Shown: piece after piece, positions 17,099-25,965 of the stretch
Numbering within the stretch: the first letter of the stretch is position 1
How the letters are laid out: each line of letters starts with the position of its first letter
Assembly (NCBI RefSeq): GCF_001425265.1
Contig: NZ_LMEC01000020.1
Location: 473,299 to 537,298 of the forward strand
Length of the DNA: 64,000 nucleotides
Reading direction: 5' to 3'
Source of the DNA: Massilia sp. Root418
Lineage (GTDB): Bacteria; Pseudomonadota; Gammaproteobacteria; Burkholderiales; Burkholderiaceae_D
Notes under the pieces: model-generated
The model's input: only the letters and a program-made list of their open reading frames with translations
Told to the model about the DNA's origin: nothing
Databases searched by the model: none
Made by a program: the position numbers and the translations under genes

Positions 17099-18571
17099 AT
17101 GGACAGCAGCACAGAACACGGGACCGGGGCCGCCGGGATTGCCGGGGCGGCAGGCATCTGCATGCAGCAGCCGGCGGACGCCAAGGCGCTCTACGCGCTG
17201 CTGGCCGAGGATGGCGACAGCGTGGTGCGGCGGCGGGCCGCGCGGCATTTCCTCGAGGAGCAACTGGACCTCGCGGCCGGCATGCCCTGCGATTTCCCGG
17301 ACGATCCGGACGACGCCTCGATGTGGGTGGCCGCCGGCGCCGCCCGCGCCGGCACGCAATACCGCGACTACCTGGCCGCGCGCCGCCAGGGCGCGCCGCG
17401 CCGCTACTTCAGCGGCCAGGCCCACGCCATGCACTTCCTGCGCGGCGCCGCACCCACCAAGCTGGTGGACGGCGCCTGGCTCTACCCCATGCTGCAGCGC
17501 TGGCGCGACGAGCACCTGCATCCGCTCATCACCATCTACCTGGAGGAGCTGGGCAACGGCGTGCCGCACAAAAACCACGTGCTGCTATATAAGAAGCTGC
17601 TGGCCGCGCACGGCATCGCCGGCTGGCAGCGGCTGAGCGCCGATCACTTCACCCAGGGCGCGATCCAGCTGGCCTTCGCCCACTGCGGCGGCGACTTCGT
17701 GCCGGAGCTGATCGGCTTCAACCTGGGCTACGAGCAGCTGCCCCTGCACCTGCTGATCACCGCCTACGAGCTCAATGAGCTGGGCATCGATCCCTATTAC
17801 TTCACCCTGCATGTCACGGTGGACAACGCCGCCACCGGCCACGCCGCCACCGCCCTGCAAGCCATGCAGGGCGCGCTGGCGCGCAGCACCGACAAGGCGG
17901 ACTTCCTGCGCCGCCTGCGTGCCGGCATGCGGCTCAACGAACTGGGCGCGGGCACCTTGTCCGTCATCGACAGCTTCGACCTGGACGAGGAAGTGGCCGA
18001 CATGCTGTCCGCCAAGGCCGGCGTGGGCGCCAATATGCATTCGGACTACTGCCGCGTAGGCGGGCGCACCGTCAACGAATGGCTGGCCGATCCCGGACAG
18101 GTGCCCGCCTTCCTGCGCCAGCTGGAGCAGCAAGGCTGGATACGGCGCGGCCAGGCGCCCGAGCACAGCCGCTTCTGGCGCCTGGTGCACGGCGAGCGCG
18201 CGGAGATGTTCGGCGTCTTCACGGCCTACGAACAGCAGCTGCTGCACGACTGGATCTGCACCGCGCCGGACGGCACGGTGCTGCAGCAGCGCGTGGCCAG
18301 CTACCGCGCCCAGCGCCGCAGCGTGGAGGACGACGGCGCGGCAGGGCGCATCGCCAGCCAGCAGCCGCGTGCGCTGATACGGCACCGCTACGAGGGCGAC
18401 AGCCAGTCCTGGCAAGGCTGTGAACTGCGCCAGCTGGAAGCGCAGCTGGCCTCGTCCAGCCGCAACCAGGCGCTGGAAACCCTGATTCCGCTGATGTCGC
18501 CGGCCCAGCACCACAGCCCCGCCGGGCTGATGGCCACCCGCATTTTCAGGCGGCTGCATGCCGGCGCGTGA
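17099..18571 (+). CDS. Heme-oxygenase-like iron-containing redox enzyme (HDO superfamily)
   Basis: A 490-residue protein whose middle part resembles the heme-oxygenase-like non-heme di-iron oxidases. Candidate metal ligands are E149/E150 in ITIYLEELGNG, E224 or E227 in ITAYELNELG, and the cluster H238-x3-D242-x5-H248 in FTLHVTVDNAATGHA, typical of this group. Characterised relatives oxidise amino acids or fatty acids (for example the arginine-derivative hydroxylase SznF and the decarboxylase UndA). The C-terminal 170 residues (from about 320) are not recognised. The ATG follows AAGGAAG. Its end overlaps the methyltransferase start by 14 bp, and cyanophycin genes follow on the same strand. Substrate unknown. 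Confidence 0.75.
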   Translation: MDSSTEHGTGAAGIAGAAGICMQQPADAKALYALLAEDGDSVVRRRAARHFLEEQLDLAAGMPCDFPDDPDDASMWVAAGAARAGTQYRDYLAARRQGAPRRYFSGQAHAMHFLRGAAPTKLVDGAWLYPMLQRWRDEHLHPLITIYLEELGNGVPHKNHVLLYKKLLAAHGIAGWQRLSADHFTQGAIQLAFAHCGGDFVPELIGFNLGYEQLPLHLLITAYELNELGIDPYYFTLHVTVDNAATGHAATALQAMQGALARSTDKADFLRRLRAGMRLNELGAGTLSVIDSFDLDEEVADMLSAKAGVGANMHSDYCRVGGRTVNEWLADPGQVPAFLRQLEQQGWIRRGQAPEHSRFWRLVHGERAEMFGVFTAYEQQLLHDWICTAPDGTVLQQRVASYRAQRRSVEDDGAAGRIASQQPRALIRHRYEGDSQSWQGCELRQLEAQLASSSRNQALETLIPLMSPAQHHSPAGLMATRIFRRLHAGA

Positions 18572-19559
18572 CGGCGGCGGCCTGCGCCTGGACGCCGCCG
18601 CCCTGGTGCAGCTGGGCCAGGCGCTGCGCGCGGCCGGCTACCGCTTCACCACCGTCACCCCGGCCACGCACGCGCGCGTGATCGCGCGCGACCCCGGCGC
18701 CGCGGCGGCCTGCCTGCGCGGCGTGTTCGGCTGGAGCCGGCCCTACGCCACCCAGCCGCACGGCGCAACGCTGCCGGGCCACGTGGCCAGGCTGATCGAA
18801 CGCAGCGGCATCGCGGTGCCGACCCCGGACGGCGAAGGCAATACGGGCCGCATGCGCAGCGCGCTGCGCTGCTCCACGCTGGACGGCCAGCTGTACTTCC
18901 ACAGCGCCTACCCGACCAGCGAAGCCGGTTCGGTCTTCTTCGGGCCGGACACCTACCGCTTCGTCCGCGCGCTGCGCTGCGAGACCGCGGCGCGCGACCG
19001 CGCAGGCGAAAAGCCGCCGGCCCGCATCGCGGACCTGTGCTGCGGCGCCGGCCCGGCCGCCATCGTGCTGGCCGGACGCTATCCGCAGGCTGAGGTGCTG
19101 GCCATCGACATCAACCGCGACGCGCTCGAACTCACCCAGGTCAACGCCGAGCTGGCGGGGGCGCCCAATGTACGCGTCGTTATCAGCGACCTGCTGGGCG
19201 ACGTGGAAGGCGGTTTCGACCTGATCACCGCCAATCCGCCCTATCTGCTCGATGCCGCGCAGCGCAGCTACCGCCACGGCGGCGGCGAGCTGGGCGAAGG
19301 ATTGGCGGTGCGCATCGTCGCCGCCGCCCTGCAGCGCCTCAATCCGGGCGGCGTACTGATGCTCTATACCGGTGTGGCCATCACCGGCGGCGAGGACGTG
19401 CTGCTGCGCCGCGCCGCCCCCCTGCTCAACGCGGCCGACTGCACCTGGCGCTACGAGGAAATCGACCCGGACGTGTTCGGCGAGGAGCTGTCGCTCCCGG
19501 TCTACGCCGGGGCCGAGCGCATCGCCGCCGTCTGGCTGACGGTATGCAAAAAGGATTAA
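18558..19559 (+). CDS. Class I SAM-dependent methyltransferase (NPPY type)
   Basis: A 333-residue protein. Residues 1-140 form an uncharacterised N-terminal domain. A Rossmann methyltransferase core follows: ADLCCGAGPAAIVLA (SAM motif I), EVLAIDINRDALELTQVN (acidic ribose contact) and ITANPPYLL (NPPY). That motif is typical of enzymes that methylate a planar amide or amine nitrogen, such as the HemK/PrmC glutamine methyltransferases and adenine-N6 enzymes. Neighbouring genes suggest a metabolic rather than nucleic-acid target, but this is inference. It overlaps the iron enzyme gene by 14 bp and ends 2 bp before the isoaspartyl dipeptidase gene. Confidence 0.8.
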   Translation: MPARDGGGLRLDAAALVQLGQALRAAGYRFTTVTPATHARVIARDPGAAAACLRGVFGWSRPYATQPHGATLPGHVARLIERSGIAVPTPDGEGNTGRMRSALRCSTLDGQLYFHSAYPTSEAGSVFFGPDTYRFVRALRCETAARDRAGEKPPARIADLCCGAGPAAIVLAGRYPQAEVLAIDINRDALELTQVNAELAGAPNVRVVISDLLGDVEGGFDLITANPPYLLDAAQRSYRHGGGELGEGLAVRIVAAALQRLNPGGVLMLYTGVAITGGEDVLLRRAAPLLNAADCTWRYEEIDPDVFGEELSLPVYAGAERIAAVWLTVCKKD

Positions 19560-19561
19560 GC

Positions 19562-20488
19562 ATGGAGACAGCAAAACCCGCCCTGGTGGTGCATGGCGGC
19601 GCCGGCGCCGCCAAGGAACTGGAAGACGGCTGCGCCAGCGCGGCCGAGCGCGGACGCGGCCTGCTGGGCGTGTCAGCCCTCGCGGCCGCGGTCGCGGCCG
19701 TGGTATCCCTGGAGGACGATGGCCGCTACAACGCCGGCAGCGGCGCGGCCCTGTGCCTGGACGGCGTGACGGTGGAAATGGATGCGTCGGTGATGGACTC
19801 GCAAGGCACGCTGGGCGCCGTGGCCTGCCTGCGCGGCATCCGCAACCCGGTGCTCGCGGCGCAGGAAGTGGCGCAAACCCCGCACTGGCTGCTGGCCGGC
19901 GACGGTGCCGCGCTGCTGGCGCGGCGGGCGGGCCTGGCGCCGTCCGGCCAGGTGAGCCAGCGCGTGCGCCAGGAACACCGGGCCATGCTGTCACGGCTGC
20001 ACAGCGGCATGCCGTCCGGGCCGGGCGCGGACGGCGAAGCCTACGCCCGCTTCTGGGAGCGCGAGGCGCAGCTGGCGGCGCAGCGCGGCGCACCCGGGAT
20101 GAGCCCTGAGAGCGCGGGCCGCAGCGACACCGTGGGCGCGGTGGCGCGCGACGCGGACGGCGTGTTCGCGGTGGCCTGCTCCACCGGCGGCACCTCGCCC
20201 TCGCTGCAAGGCCGGGTGGGCGACACGCCCATCATCGGCAGCGGTTTCTATGCAGGGCCGCACGGCGCGGTAGCTGCCACCGGCGTGGGCGAGCATATCG
20301 TGCGCCACCTGCTGGCCCACCAGGTCTACGGCTGGATAGCGGACGGCATGCCGCTGCAGCGCGCGCTGGAACGCGGCGTATCGCTGTTCGCGCCGGACGT
20401 GGAGATCGGCCTGATCGCCGTCAGCCGCGACAGCGCGGGCGCGCACAGCAACCGCGGCATGCCCTGGGCACAGGTGCAGCATGGCTAG
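19562..20488 (+). CDS. iaaA: Isoaspartyl dipeptidase / plant-type asparaginase
   Basis: N-terminal-nucleophile hydrolase, 308 residues, that cleaves beta-aspartyl dipeptides. The family start VVHGGAGA and NAGSGAAL are present. Self-processing would occur before T190 in RSDTVGAVA, making T190 the catalytic nucleophile, and GGTSPSLQGRVGDTPIIGSGFYA follows. In this operon it should hydrolyse the beta-Asp-Arg dipeptides that cyanophycinase releases, returning aspartate and arginine. Start ATG 19562 (AAGGATTAAGC upstream), 2 bp after the methyltransferase; its end overlaps the cyanophycinase start by 8 bp. The symbol follows the E. coli homologue. Confidence 0.9.
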   Translation: METAKPALVVHGGAGAAKELEDGCASAAERGRGLLGVSALAAAVAAVVSLEDDGRYNAGSGAALCLDGVTVEMDASVMDSQGTLGAVACLRGIRNPVLAAQEVAQTPHWLLAGDGAALLARRAGLAPSGQVSQRVRQEHRAMLSRLHSGMPSGPGADGEAYARFWEREAQLAAQRGAPGMSPESAGRSDTVGAVARDADGVFAVACSTGGTSPSLQGRVGDTPIIGSGFYAGPHGAVAATGVGEHIVRHLLAHQVYGWIADGMPLQRALERGVSLFAPDVEIGLIAVSRDSAGAHSNRGMPWAQVQHG

Positions 20489-21323
20489 CCCCGCGCCCCT
20501 GCTCGTCATCGGCGGCCATGAAGACCGCCGCGACAATATGGAAGTGCTGCGCCGCTTCGTGGAACTGGCCGGCGGCCCCGAAGCCTCCATCGCGGTGCTG
20601 ACGGCGGCCAGCAGCGTGCCGGAGCGCGTGTGGGACGGCTACCGGCAGACCTTTGCCGCGCTGGGCGCAGCGAACTGCCGCCACATCCATACGCCCGACC
20701 GGGCCGCCGCCGAAGACGGCGCGCTGGCCGAGACAGTGGCAGCGGCGGACGGCATCTTCCTCACGGGCGGCGACCAGAAACGGCTGCTGGGCAGCCTGGG
20801 CGGCACCGCGCTGGAGCGCGCCATCCACCAGGCGCGCGCCGCGCGCGGCGCGTGCCTGGCCGGCACCAGCGCCGGCGCCTCGGCCATGTCGGCGCTGATG
20901 CTGGCGGAAGGCCAGGCCGAGCTGCGGCCCGAAAAGGGCGCCATCAGCCTCGGTGCCGGCTTCGCCCTGCTGCAGGGCGTGGTGATCGACCAGCACTTCT
21001 CCGAACGCCGGCGCCTGGCGCGCCTGCTGTCGGTGGTGGCTCAGAACCCGCAGTTGCTGGGCATCGGCATCGACGAGGACACCGCCCTGCTGATCAGCCC
21101 CGGCGAGAGCGTGGAAGTGCTGGGCGAAGGCGCGGTCACGGTGCTCGACGGCCATGCGATGAGCTGCAACATCGCCGATATCGGCCATCGCAGCACGCCC
21201 GAAATGCTGGGCGTGGTGCTGCATCTGCTGCCGGCTGGCAGCCGCCATGACGTGGACGGCGCACCTGCGCCGCTGCAGCCCCTGATGCGCGTCCTGGCCG
21301 GCGGCGGCAGCGGCCGGCTTTGA
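20481..21323 (+). CDS. cphB: Cyanophycinase, intracellular type
   Basis: Serine exopeptidase of family S51 that releases beta-Asp-Arg dipeptides from cyanophycin. The 280-residue protein starts LLVIGGHEDRRDN, has the nucleophile elbow AGTSAGAS with S130, FLTGGDQKRL near residue 93 and the conserved VVIDQHFSERRRLARL. There is no signal peptide, so it acts on internal granules rather than as a secreted CphE-type enzyme. It overlaps the dipeptidase gene by 8 bp and precedes cphA by 29 bp, so synthesis and breakdown genes share one transcription unit. Confidence 0.93.
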   Translation: MASPAPLLVIGGHEDRRDNMEVLRRFVELAGGPEASIAVLTAASSVPERVWDGYRQTFAALGAANCRHIHTPDRAAAEDGALAETVAAADGIFLTGGDQKRLLGSLGGTALERAIHQARAARGACLAGTSAGASAMSALMLAEGQAELRPEKGAISLGAGFALLQGVVIDQHFSERRRLARLLSVVAQNPQLLGIGIDEDTALLISPGESVEVLGEGAVTVLDGHAMSCNIADIGHRSTPEMLGVVLHLLPAGSRHDVDGAPAPLQPLMRVLAGGGSGRL

Positions 21324-21352
21324 AAATTCTGGAAGCATTACCTTACTAAATC

Positions 21353-24001
21353 ATGAAAATCATCGAACAACGTATCCTGCGCGGCCCCAACCTGTATTCC
21401 AACCGCCCTTCCGTGCTGTCCCTGATCGACCTGGAACAGCTGGACATGGCCACCGACCAGCTGCCGGGCTTCAGCGAGCGCCTGCTGGAACTGCTGCCGG
21501 ACCTGCACGAGCACCGCTGCTCGCTGGGACAGTACAGCGGCTTCGTGCAATGCCTGCGCGCCGGCACCAACCTGGCGCACGTGGTGGAGCACGCCGCCAT
21601 CGTGCTGCAATGCCTGGCCGGCCCCAGCGTGGGTTTCGGCCGGACGCGCCCGGCCGAGCAGGCCGCAAGCCCCGCCGGCGCAGGCCCGCGCTACCGCGTG
21701 GTCTGCGCCTACGAAATCGAGCAGCTGGCCTGCCACGCCGTCGACGAGGCCATGGCCATGGTGCGCGCCCTGGCCGGCGGCCAGCCATACGCGCTGGACG
21801 GCGCGCTGGAAGCGCTGCGCGCCACCGCCGCGCGCTACGCCATCGGCACCAGCACCGGCGCCGTGCTGGACGCGGCCGTCAAGCGCGGCATCCCCTTCTG
21901 GCGACTGTCCGACGAAGCCAACCTGTTCCAGCTGGGCTGGGGCGCGAAGCAGAAGCGGCTGCATGCCACCATCACCGGCGCCACCAGCCACGTGGCGGTG
22001 GGCGTGGCCAGCGACAAGCAGCTCACCAAGGCACTGCTGAAGGAAGCCGGCGTGCCGGTGCCGCAGGGTGCCGTGGTGCGCAGCGCCGAGGAGGCGCAGC
22101 GCGCTGCGGCGCGCCTGGGCCTGGTCACCGTCAAGCCGCTGGACGGCAACCACGGGCGCGGCGTGAGCACTGCCTGCGCCACCCCGGAAGAAGTGACGCA
22201 GGCCTTCGAGCTGGCGCACCAGTACGGGCGCCGGGTCATCGTCGAACGCCACGTGGAGGGCCATGACTACCGCGTGCTGGTGGCCGGCGCCCACGTGGCC
22301 GCCGCCGCGCGGCGGCGCCCGCCCTGCGTGACCGGCGACGGCGCGAGCACCGTGCGCGCGCTGGCCGAGCAGGAGAACCGCAACCCGGCGCGCGGCGAAG
22401 GCCACAGCAATATCCTGAGCACCATCCCGCTTGACAGCGCGGCCGAGACGGCCTTGCGGCGCCAGGGCTACGACTGGGATTCGGTGCCGCCGGACGGCGT
22501 CCAGGTGCTCCTGCGCGGCAACGCCAACCTGTCCAGCGGCGGCACCGCCGAGGACGTGACCGCCCTGCTGCCCGAGGAAACGCGCGACCTGTGCGTGCGC
22601 GCCGCGCGCAAGGTGGGGCTGGACGTGGCCGGCATCGACCTGGTGTGCGCCGACATCGCCCAGCCGCTGCGCGAACAGGGCGGCGCCGTGATCGAAGTGA
22701 ATGCCGCGCCCGGCATCCGCATGCACCACTACCCCAGCGCCGGCACGCCGCGCGACGCGGCCGGCGCCATCGTGGAGGCCATGTTCGGCGAGAGCGACGG
22801 CCGCATCCCGGTCATCGCCGTCACCGGCACCAACGGCAAGACCACCACCACCCTGATGCTGGACCACGCAGTGCGCCTGGCCGGCCTGTGCCCGGGCACC
22901 ACCACCACGGAGGGCGTGTTCATCGACGGCAAGCGCATTGTCAAGGGCGACTGCAGCGGCTACTGGTCCGCGCGCAGCGTGCTGGCCGCGCCCGAAGTGG
23001 ACATCGCCGTGCTGGAAACGGCGCGCGGCGGCATCCTCAAGCGGGGCCTGGCGTTCGACCGCTGCGACGTGGCCGTGGTGCTCAACGTGACGGCCGACCA
23101 CCTCGGCATGGACGGCGTGGACACGCTGCAGGCGCTGGCCGAAGTGAAGGCCGTGGTGGCGCGCACCGCGTCGCGCGCGGTGGTGCTGAACGCAGAAGAC
23201 CCGCTGTGCGTGGCCATGGCCGAGCAGCGCCGCAGCGGCGCCGAAGTGGTCTGGTTCGCGCTGGATGCCGACAACGCCCTGCTGCTGCGGCACCTGGACC
23301 AGGGCGGCCGCGCCGCCTACCTGCAGGACGGCGCCCTGGTGCTGGCCGACGGCACCCGCCGCCATCACCTGCTGTGGGCGGCCGAGATGCCGTCCGCGCT
23401 GGGCGGCCACGCACGCTACAACATCGCCAACGCGCTGGCCACGGCGGCGGCGCTGATGGCGGCCGGCTTTAGCGACGCGCAGATCGTGGCCGGCCTGGCC
23501 ACCTTCGTGTCCAACGGCAGGAACAACCCGCTGCGCTCGAACCTCTTCAATGTGCGCGGCGTACAGGTGGTGGTCGACTACGCCCACAACCCGGCCGCCT
23601 ACACGGCGCTGGCGCGCATGGCGCGCGGCCTGTCGGGCGGGCGTATCGTATCCGTCATCACCGCGCCTGGCGACCGCCGCGACGAGGACCTGCTGGCCGT
23701 GGGCCAGGCCTGCGGCACCCATTTCGACGAAGTGGTAGTGTATGAAGCGGAGAGCCGGGGCCGCCCGCGCGGCGAAACGGCAGGGCTGCTGTCGGCCGGT
23801 GCGCTGTCCGGCATGGCCAAGGGCCGCCGCGTGCATTGCCACCTGGCGGCGGCCGACGCGCTGCGGCAAGGCCTGTCGCTGTGCCAGGCGGGCGACGTGC
23901 TGGCGTTCGCCTGCGGCTCGTCGCTCACCGTGCTGGTGGACGCGCTGCGCAACAGCGACCCGGAAACGGCCAGCCGCATCGCGGCGGACATCGCTTCCTA
24001 G
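21353..24001 (+). CDS. cphA: Cyanophycin synthetase
   Basis: ATP-dependent synthesis of the reserve polymer multi-L-arginyl-poly-L-aspartate, 882 residues. Domain order: N-terminal domain (MKIIEQRILRGPNLYSNR), ATP-grasp domain (about 220-480, VTVKPLDGNHGRGVS, IEVNAAPGIRMHHYP) for aspartate addition, and a Mur-ligase-like domain for arginine addition (P-loop VTGTNGKTTTT near 486-493, LETARGGILKRG, DYAHNPAAY). Length agrees with known CphA (about 870-900). The ribosome site is weak, so translation may depend on cphB coupling. It ends the core cyanophycin cluster. Confidence 0.96.
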   Translation: MKIIEQRILRGPNLYSNRPSVLSLIDLEQLDMATDQLPGFSERLLELLPDLHEHRCSLGQYSGFVQCLRAGTNLAHVVEHAAIVLQCLAGPSVGFGRTRPAEQAASPAGAGPRYRVVCAYEIEQLACHAVDEAMAMVRALAGGQPYALDGALEALRATAARYAIGTSTGAVLDAAVKRGIPFWRLSDEANLFQLGWGAKQKRLHATITGATSHVAVGVASDKQLTKALLKEAGVPVPQGAVVRSAEEAQRAAARLGLVTVKPLDGNHGRGVSTACATPEEVTQAFELAHQYGRRVIVERHVEGHDYRVLVAGAHVAAAARRRPPCVTGDGASTVRALAEQENRNPARGEGHSNILSTIPLDSAAETALRRQGYDWDSVPPDGVQVLLRGNANLSSGGTAEDVTALLPEETRDLCVRAARKVGLDVAGIDLVCADIAQPLREQGGAVIEVNAAPGIRMHHYPSAGTPRDAAGAIVEAMFGESDGRIPVIAVTGTNGKTTTTLMLDHAVRLAGLCPGTTTTEGVFIDGKRIVKGDCSGYWSARSVLAAPEVDIAVLETARGGILKRGLAFDRCDVAVVLNVTADHLGMDGVDTLQALAEVKAVVARTASRAVVLNAEDPLCVAMAEQRRSGAEVVWFALDADNALLLRHLDQGGRAAYLQDGALVLADGTRRHHLLWAAEMPSALGGHARYNIANALATAAALMAAGFSDAQIVAGLATFVSNGRNNPLRSNLFNVRGVQVVVDYAHNPAAYTALARMARGLSGGRIVSVITAPGDRRDEDLLAVGQACGTHFDEVVVYEAESRGRPRGETAGLLSAGALSGMAKGRRVHCHLAAADALRQGLSLCQAGDVLAFACGSSLTVLVDALRNSDPETASRIAADIAS

Positions 24002-24038
24002 CACGCCGTCCCATCCATTCATGCTTCGGGAGACCATC

Positions 24039-24395
24039 ATGGTACACAGTAAAAACACCGGCAAGGATCGCAGCGACGCCGATCCGCGCAATTCGCAACA
24101 GGCCGAACCCGGCAACGTGGCCAACGGCCACCCGGCCAACAACGTGATCACGCCGCAACGCGGCGGCATGCCGTCGACCGAAGCCGGGCGCGCGACGGTG
24201 GACCGGGGCGCGTGCGACTTCACCTCGCAGCGCCACGGCCAGTCCGCCGAGTCCGAGCAGTCGGCCCGCACCGCTGCGCCGGAAGGCGGCAGCGCGGGCG
24301 AGCGCGGCACGCGCGGCTCCGGCATGCCGGCCGACAGCGGCGCCGGCCAGCTGGCCGACGACCGTCCGGGCCGCGATACGCCCAAGGGCGGCTGA
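24039..24395 (+). CDS. Small hydrophilic disordered protein, 118 aa
   Basis: A 118-residue protein starting MVHSKNTGKDRSDADPRNSQ, with GGGAGA before the ATG. It is rich in Gly, Ser, Ala, Asp, Arg, Asn and Gln, with almost no hydrophobic residues and one cysteine, so it should be intrinsically disordered. No family is recognised. It lies 37 bp after cphA and before a terminator-like hairpin, so it is probably the last gene of the cyanophycin operon. A granule-associated role is possible but purely positional inference. Confidence 0.65.
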   Translation: MVHSKNTGKDRSDADPRNSQQAEPGNVANGHPANNVITPQRGGMPSTEAGRATVDRGACDFTSQRHGQSAESEQSARTAAPEGGSAGERGTRGSGMPADSGAGQLADDRPGRDTPKGG

Positions 24396-24399
24396 GCCC

Positions 24400-24424
24400 G
24401 GCCGTCCCCCATGGCTTGACGGCC
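24400..24424 (+). terminator. Probable terminator of the cyanophycin operon
   Basis: Perfect 7-bp inverted repeat GGCCGTC (24400-24406) / GACGGCC (24418-24424), followed by TTCCTCT, 4 bp after the preceding stop codon. The stem is strong; the T-tract is short and interrupted. Confidence 0.5.
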
Positions 24425-24484
24425 TTCCTCTGCAGCGCGCTGCCCTGCTAGAATCGGGAACGATATTCATAGTAGAGGCAGACC

Positions 24485-25462
24485 GTGGCAGAGAAGATGG
24501 CAGAGGCCGTACCGAAGGGCGCATACCGCAGCGGCGTGGCGGCCAGGCTGGCCGGACTGCCGGTGGAGACGCTGCGCGTGTGGGAGCGCCGCTACAACGT
24601 GTCCGGGGCGGACCGTTCGCCGCACGGGCAGCGCCTGTACTCGGCCGAGCAGGTGCGCCGCCTCGGATTGCTGAAGCGGGTGGTGGACCTGGGCCATCCC
24701 ATCGGCACCGTCGCCGCCCTGCCCTTCGAGGAACTGGCCGCCCTGTCCGGCACGCTGCCGCCGGCGGCTGAACTGGTGCGCGACGGCGCCGCCGCTGTCC
24801 CCCTGCGCGTGGCCGTGGTGGGTGCCGCCATGGCGCGCCGCCTGGCAGCCGTGCGCACCGATCCGCCGCTGGACATCGTCCACAGCTGCGCCACGCTGGA
24901 CGCGGCGCCGGCCGCCCTGCCCGGCGTGCCGCTCGACGTGCTGCTGATCGAATCGTCCGAAATGTCCGCCGCCACCGTACCGCTGATCGCCGCCGCGCGC
25001 GCGGCCGCACCCGGCGCGGCGCTGGTGGTAATGTACCGCTTCTGCGACAGCGCGACCGTACGGCGCCTGCGCGAACAGGGCTGCCTGGTGGCGCGGGTGC
25101 CGTCCGACCCGGCCGAGGTGGCGGTGCTGTGCCGGTCCGCGCTGGCCGGCCACCCCATGCAGGCCGCGCTGCCGGTCACGCCGCCCGCCGCGCCGCGCCG
25201 GCTGGACGAACACGCGCTGGCGGTGCTGGCCACGGCCCCGAACAGCATCAACTGCGAGTGTCCGCGCCACCTGGCCGACATCCTGATGCTGCTGGGCAGT
25301 TTCGAGCGCTACAGCCAGCAGTGCGCGGCGCGCAACGCGGAGGACGCGGCGCTGCACCAGGAGCTGAGCAACTCGGCCGGACAGGCGCGCGTGCTGCTGG
25401 AGACGGCGCTGGAACGCCTGGCGCGCGCGGACGGCCTGCCGCTGCCGCCCGCGTTGGGCTAA
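24485..25462 (+). CDS. MerR family regulator with degenerate B12-binding-like domain
   Basis: A 325-residue regulator. The N-terminal MerR helix-turn-helix reads YRSGVAARLAGLPVETLRVWERRYNV and SPHGQRLYSAEQVRRLGLLKRVVDLGHPIG, the MlrA/CarH/LitR subgroup. Residues about 98-220 look like the Rossmann part of a cobalamin-binding domain, but the B12-ligating DxHxxG motif is not present, so light sensing by adenosylcobalamin is doubtful. The start is a GTG at 24485 (ATG at 24497 is an alternative). TAGAAT at 24449 is a possible -10. It converges on the lipid-modification operon ending at 25516; relatives control similar clusters, so it may be that operon's regulator. Confidence 0.85.
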   Translation: MAEKMAEAVPKGAYRSGVAARLAGLPVETLRVWERRYNVSGADRSPHGQRLYSAEQVRRLGLLKRVVDLGHPIGTVAALPFEELAALSGTLPPAAELVRDGAAAVPLRVAVVGAAMARRLAAVRTDPPLDIVHSCATLDAAPAALPGVPLDVLLIESSEMSAATVPLIAAARAAAPGAALVVMYRFCDSATVRRLREQGCLVARVPSDPAEVAVLCRSALAGHPMQAALPVTPPAAPRRLDEHALAVLATAPNSINCECPRHLADILMLLGSFERYSQQCAARNAEDAALHQELSNSAGQARVLLETALERLARADGLPLPPALG

Positions 25463-25515
25463 CTCCGGGCTAACCCGGCCTAAACCCCGGCAAACCCCGG
25501 GCCGGCCGGTCCGGC

Positions 25516-25965
25516 CTAGCTTCGTGCGCGGCGCTTGAGCAGCCGCATGAAGCCGCCCAGCAGCGGTATTTTCTCGTACAGTTCCTCGGCCGCGTCCCAA
25601 TAGTCGCGGTGCACGGCCACGCGTCCGTCCACGCCGAACGCCAGGTGCGAAGCGCCCCGTATGGTGTGCAGTTCTCGCCCCATGCGGAAATGGAACTCCC
25701 AGGTCAGGAAAGCCTGCCCGCCCTGCGCCATGCGCTCCTTCACCACAAAGCGCGGCTGCGCCACCTGCTCGAACATGTGCTCGAAAATACGCGCGATGGC
25801 GGCGTGCCCGCGCACTTCATTGAACGGGTCCTTGAAGAAGGCGTCCGGCGTATAGACTTCCCGCAGCTGCGGCACCGTCCCGGGCGCCAGCGTTTCGTAG
25901 AAGCGCACCACGCGCTCCAGGCATGCCACGCCTTCCTGGCATTCCGGGCATTCGTATGTGCTCAT
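25516..25965 (-). CDS. NTF2-like (SnoaL-type) protein
   Basis: A 149-residue protein with the nuclear-transport-factor-2 fold: LERVVRFYETLAPGTVPQLREVYTPDAFFKDPFNEVRG at the N-terminus and FHFRMGRELHTIRGASHLAF in the sheet. Two CxxC-like cysteines (YECPECQEG) are at the start. Such proteins occur beside the amine-oxidase/DUF1365/Cfa genes in singlet-oxygen-linked clusters of other proteobacteria; their activity is unknown. It is the last gene of the operon and overlaps the SDR stop by 4 bp (ATGA). Confidence 0.85.
   Translation of the reverse strand: MSTYECPECQEGVACLERVVRFYETLAPGTVPQLREVYTPDAFFKDPFNEVRGHAAIARIFEHMFEQVAQPRFVVKERMAQGGQAFLTWEFHFRMGRELHTIRGASHLAFGVDGRVAVHRDYWDAAEELYEKIPLLGGFMRLLKRRARS

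Noticed and set aside
21338..24412. 1024-codon minus-strand frame opposite cphA
   Set aside because: Composition is typical of antisense shadows in G+C-rich DNA and the plus-strand gene is unmistakable. The same applies to frames opposite eno, pyk, ppc, the TonB receptor, vgrG and the GH2-like gene.
24415..24454. TTGACG with TAGAAT as a MerR gene promoter
   Set aside because: The elements are 27 bp apart, too far for sigma-70, and TTGACG overlaps a terminator-like stem. TAGAAT alone may still be a -10.
24485..25462. MerR protein as a B12-dependent light sensor (LitR/CarH)
   Set aside because: The cobalamin-ligand DxHxxG motif is missing from the second domain.
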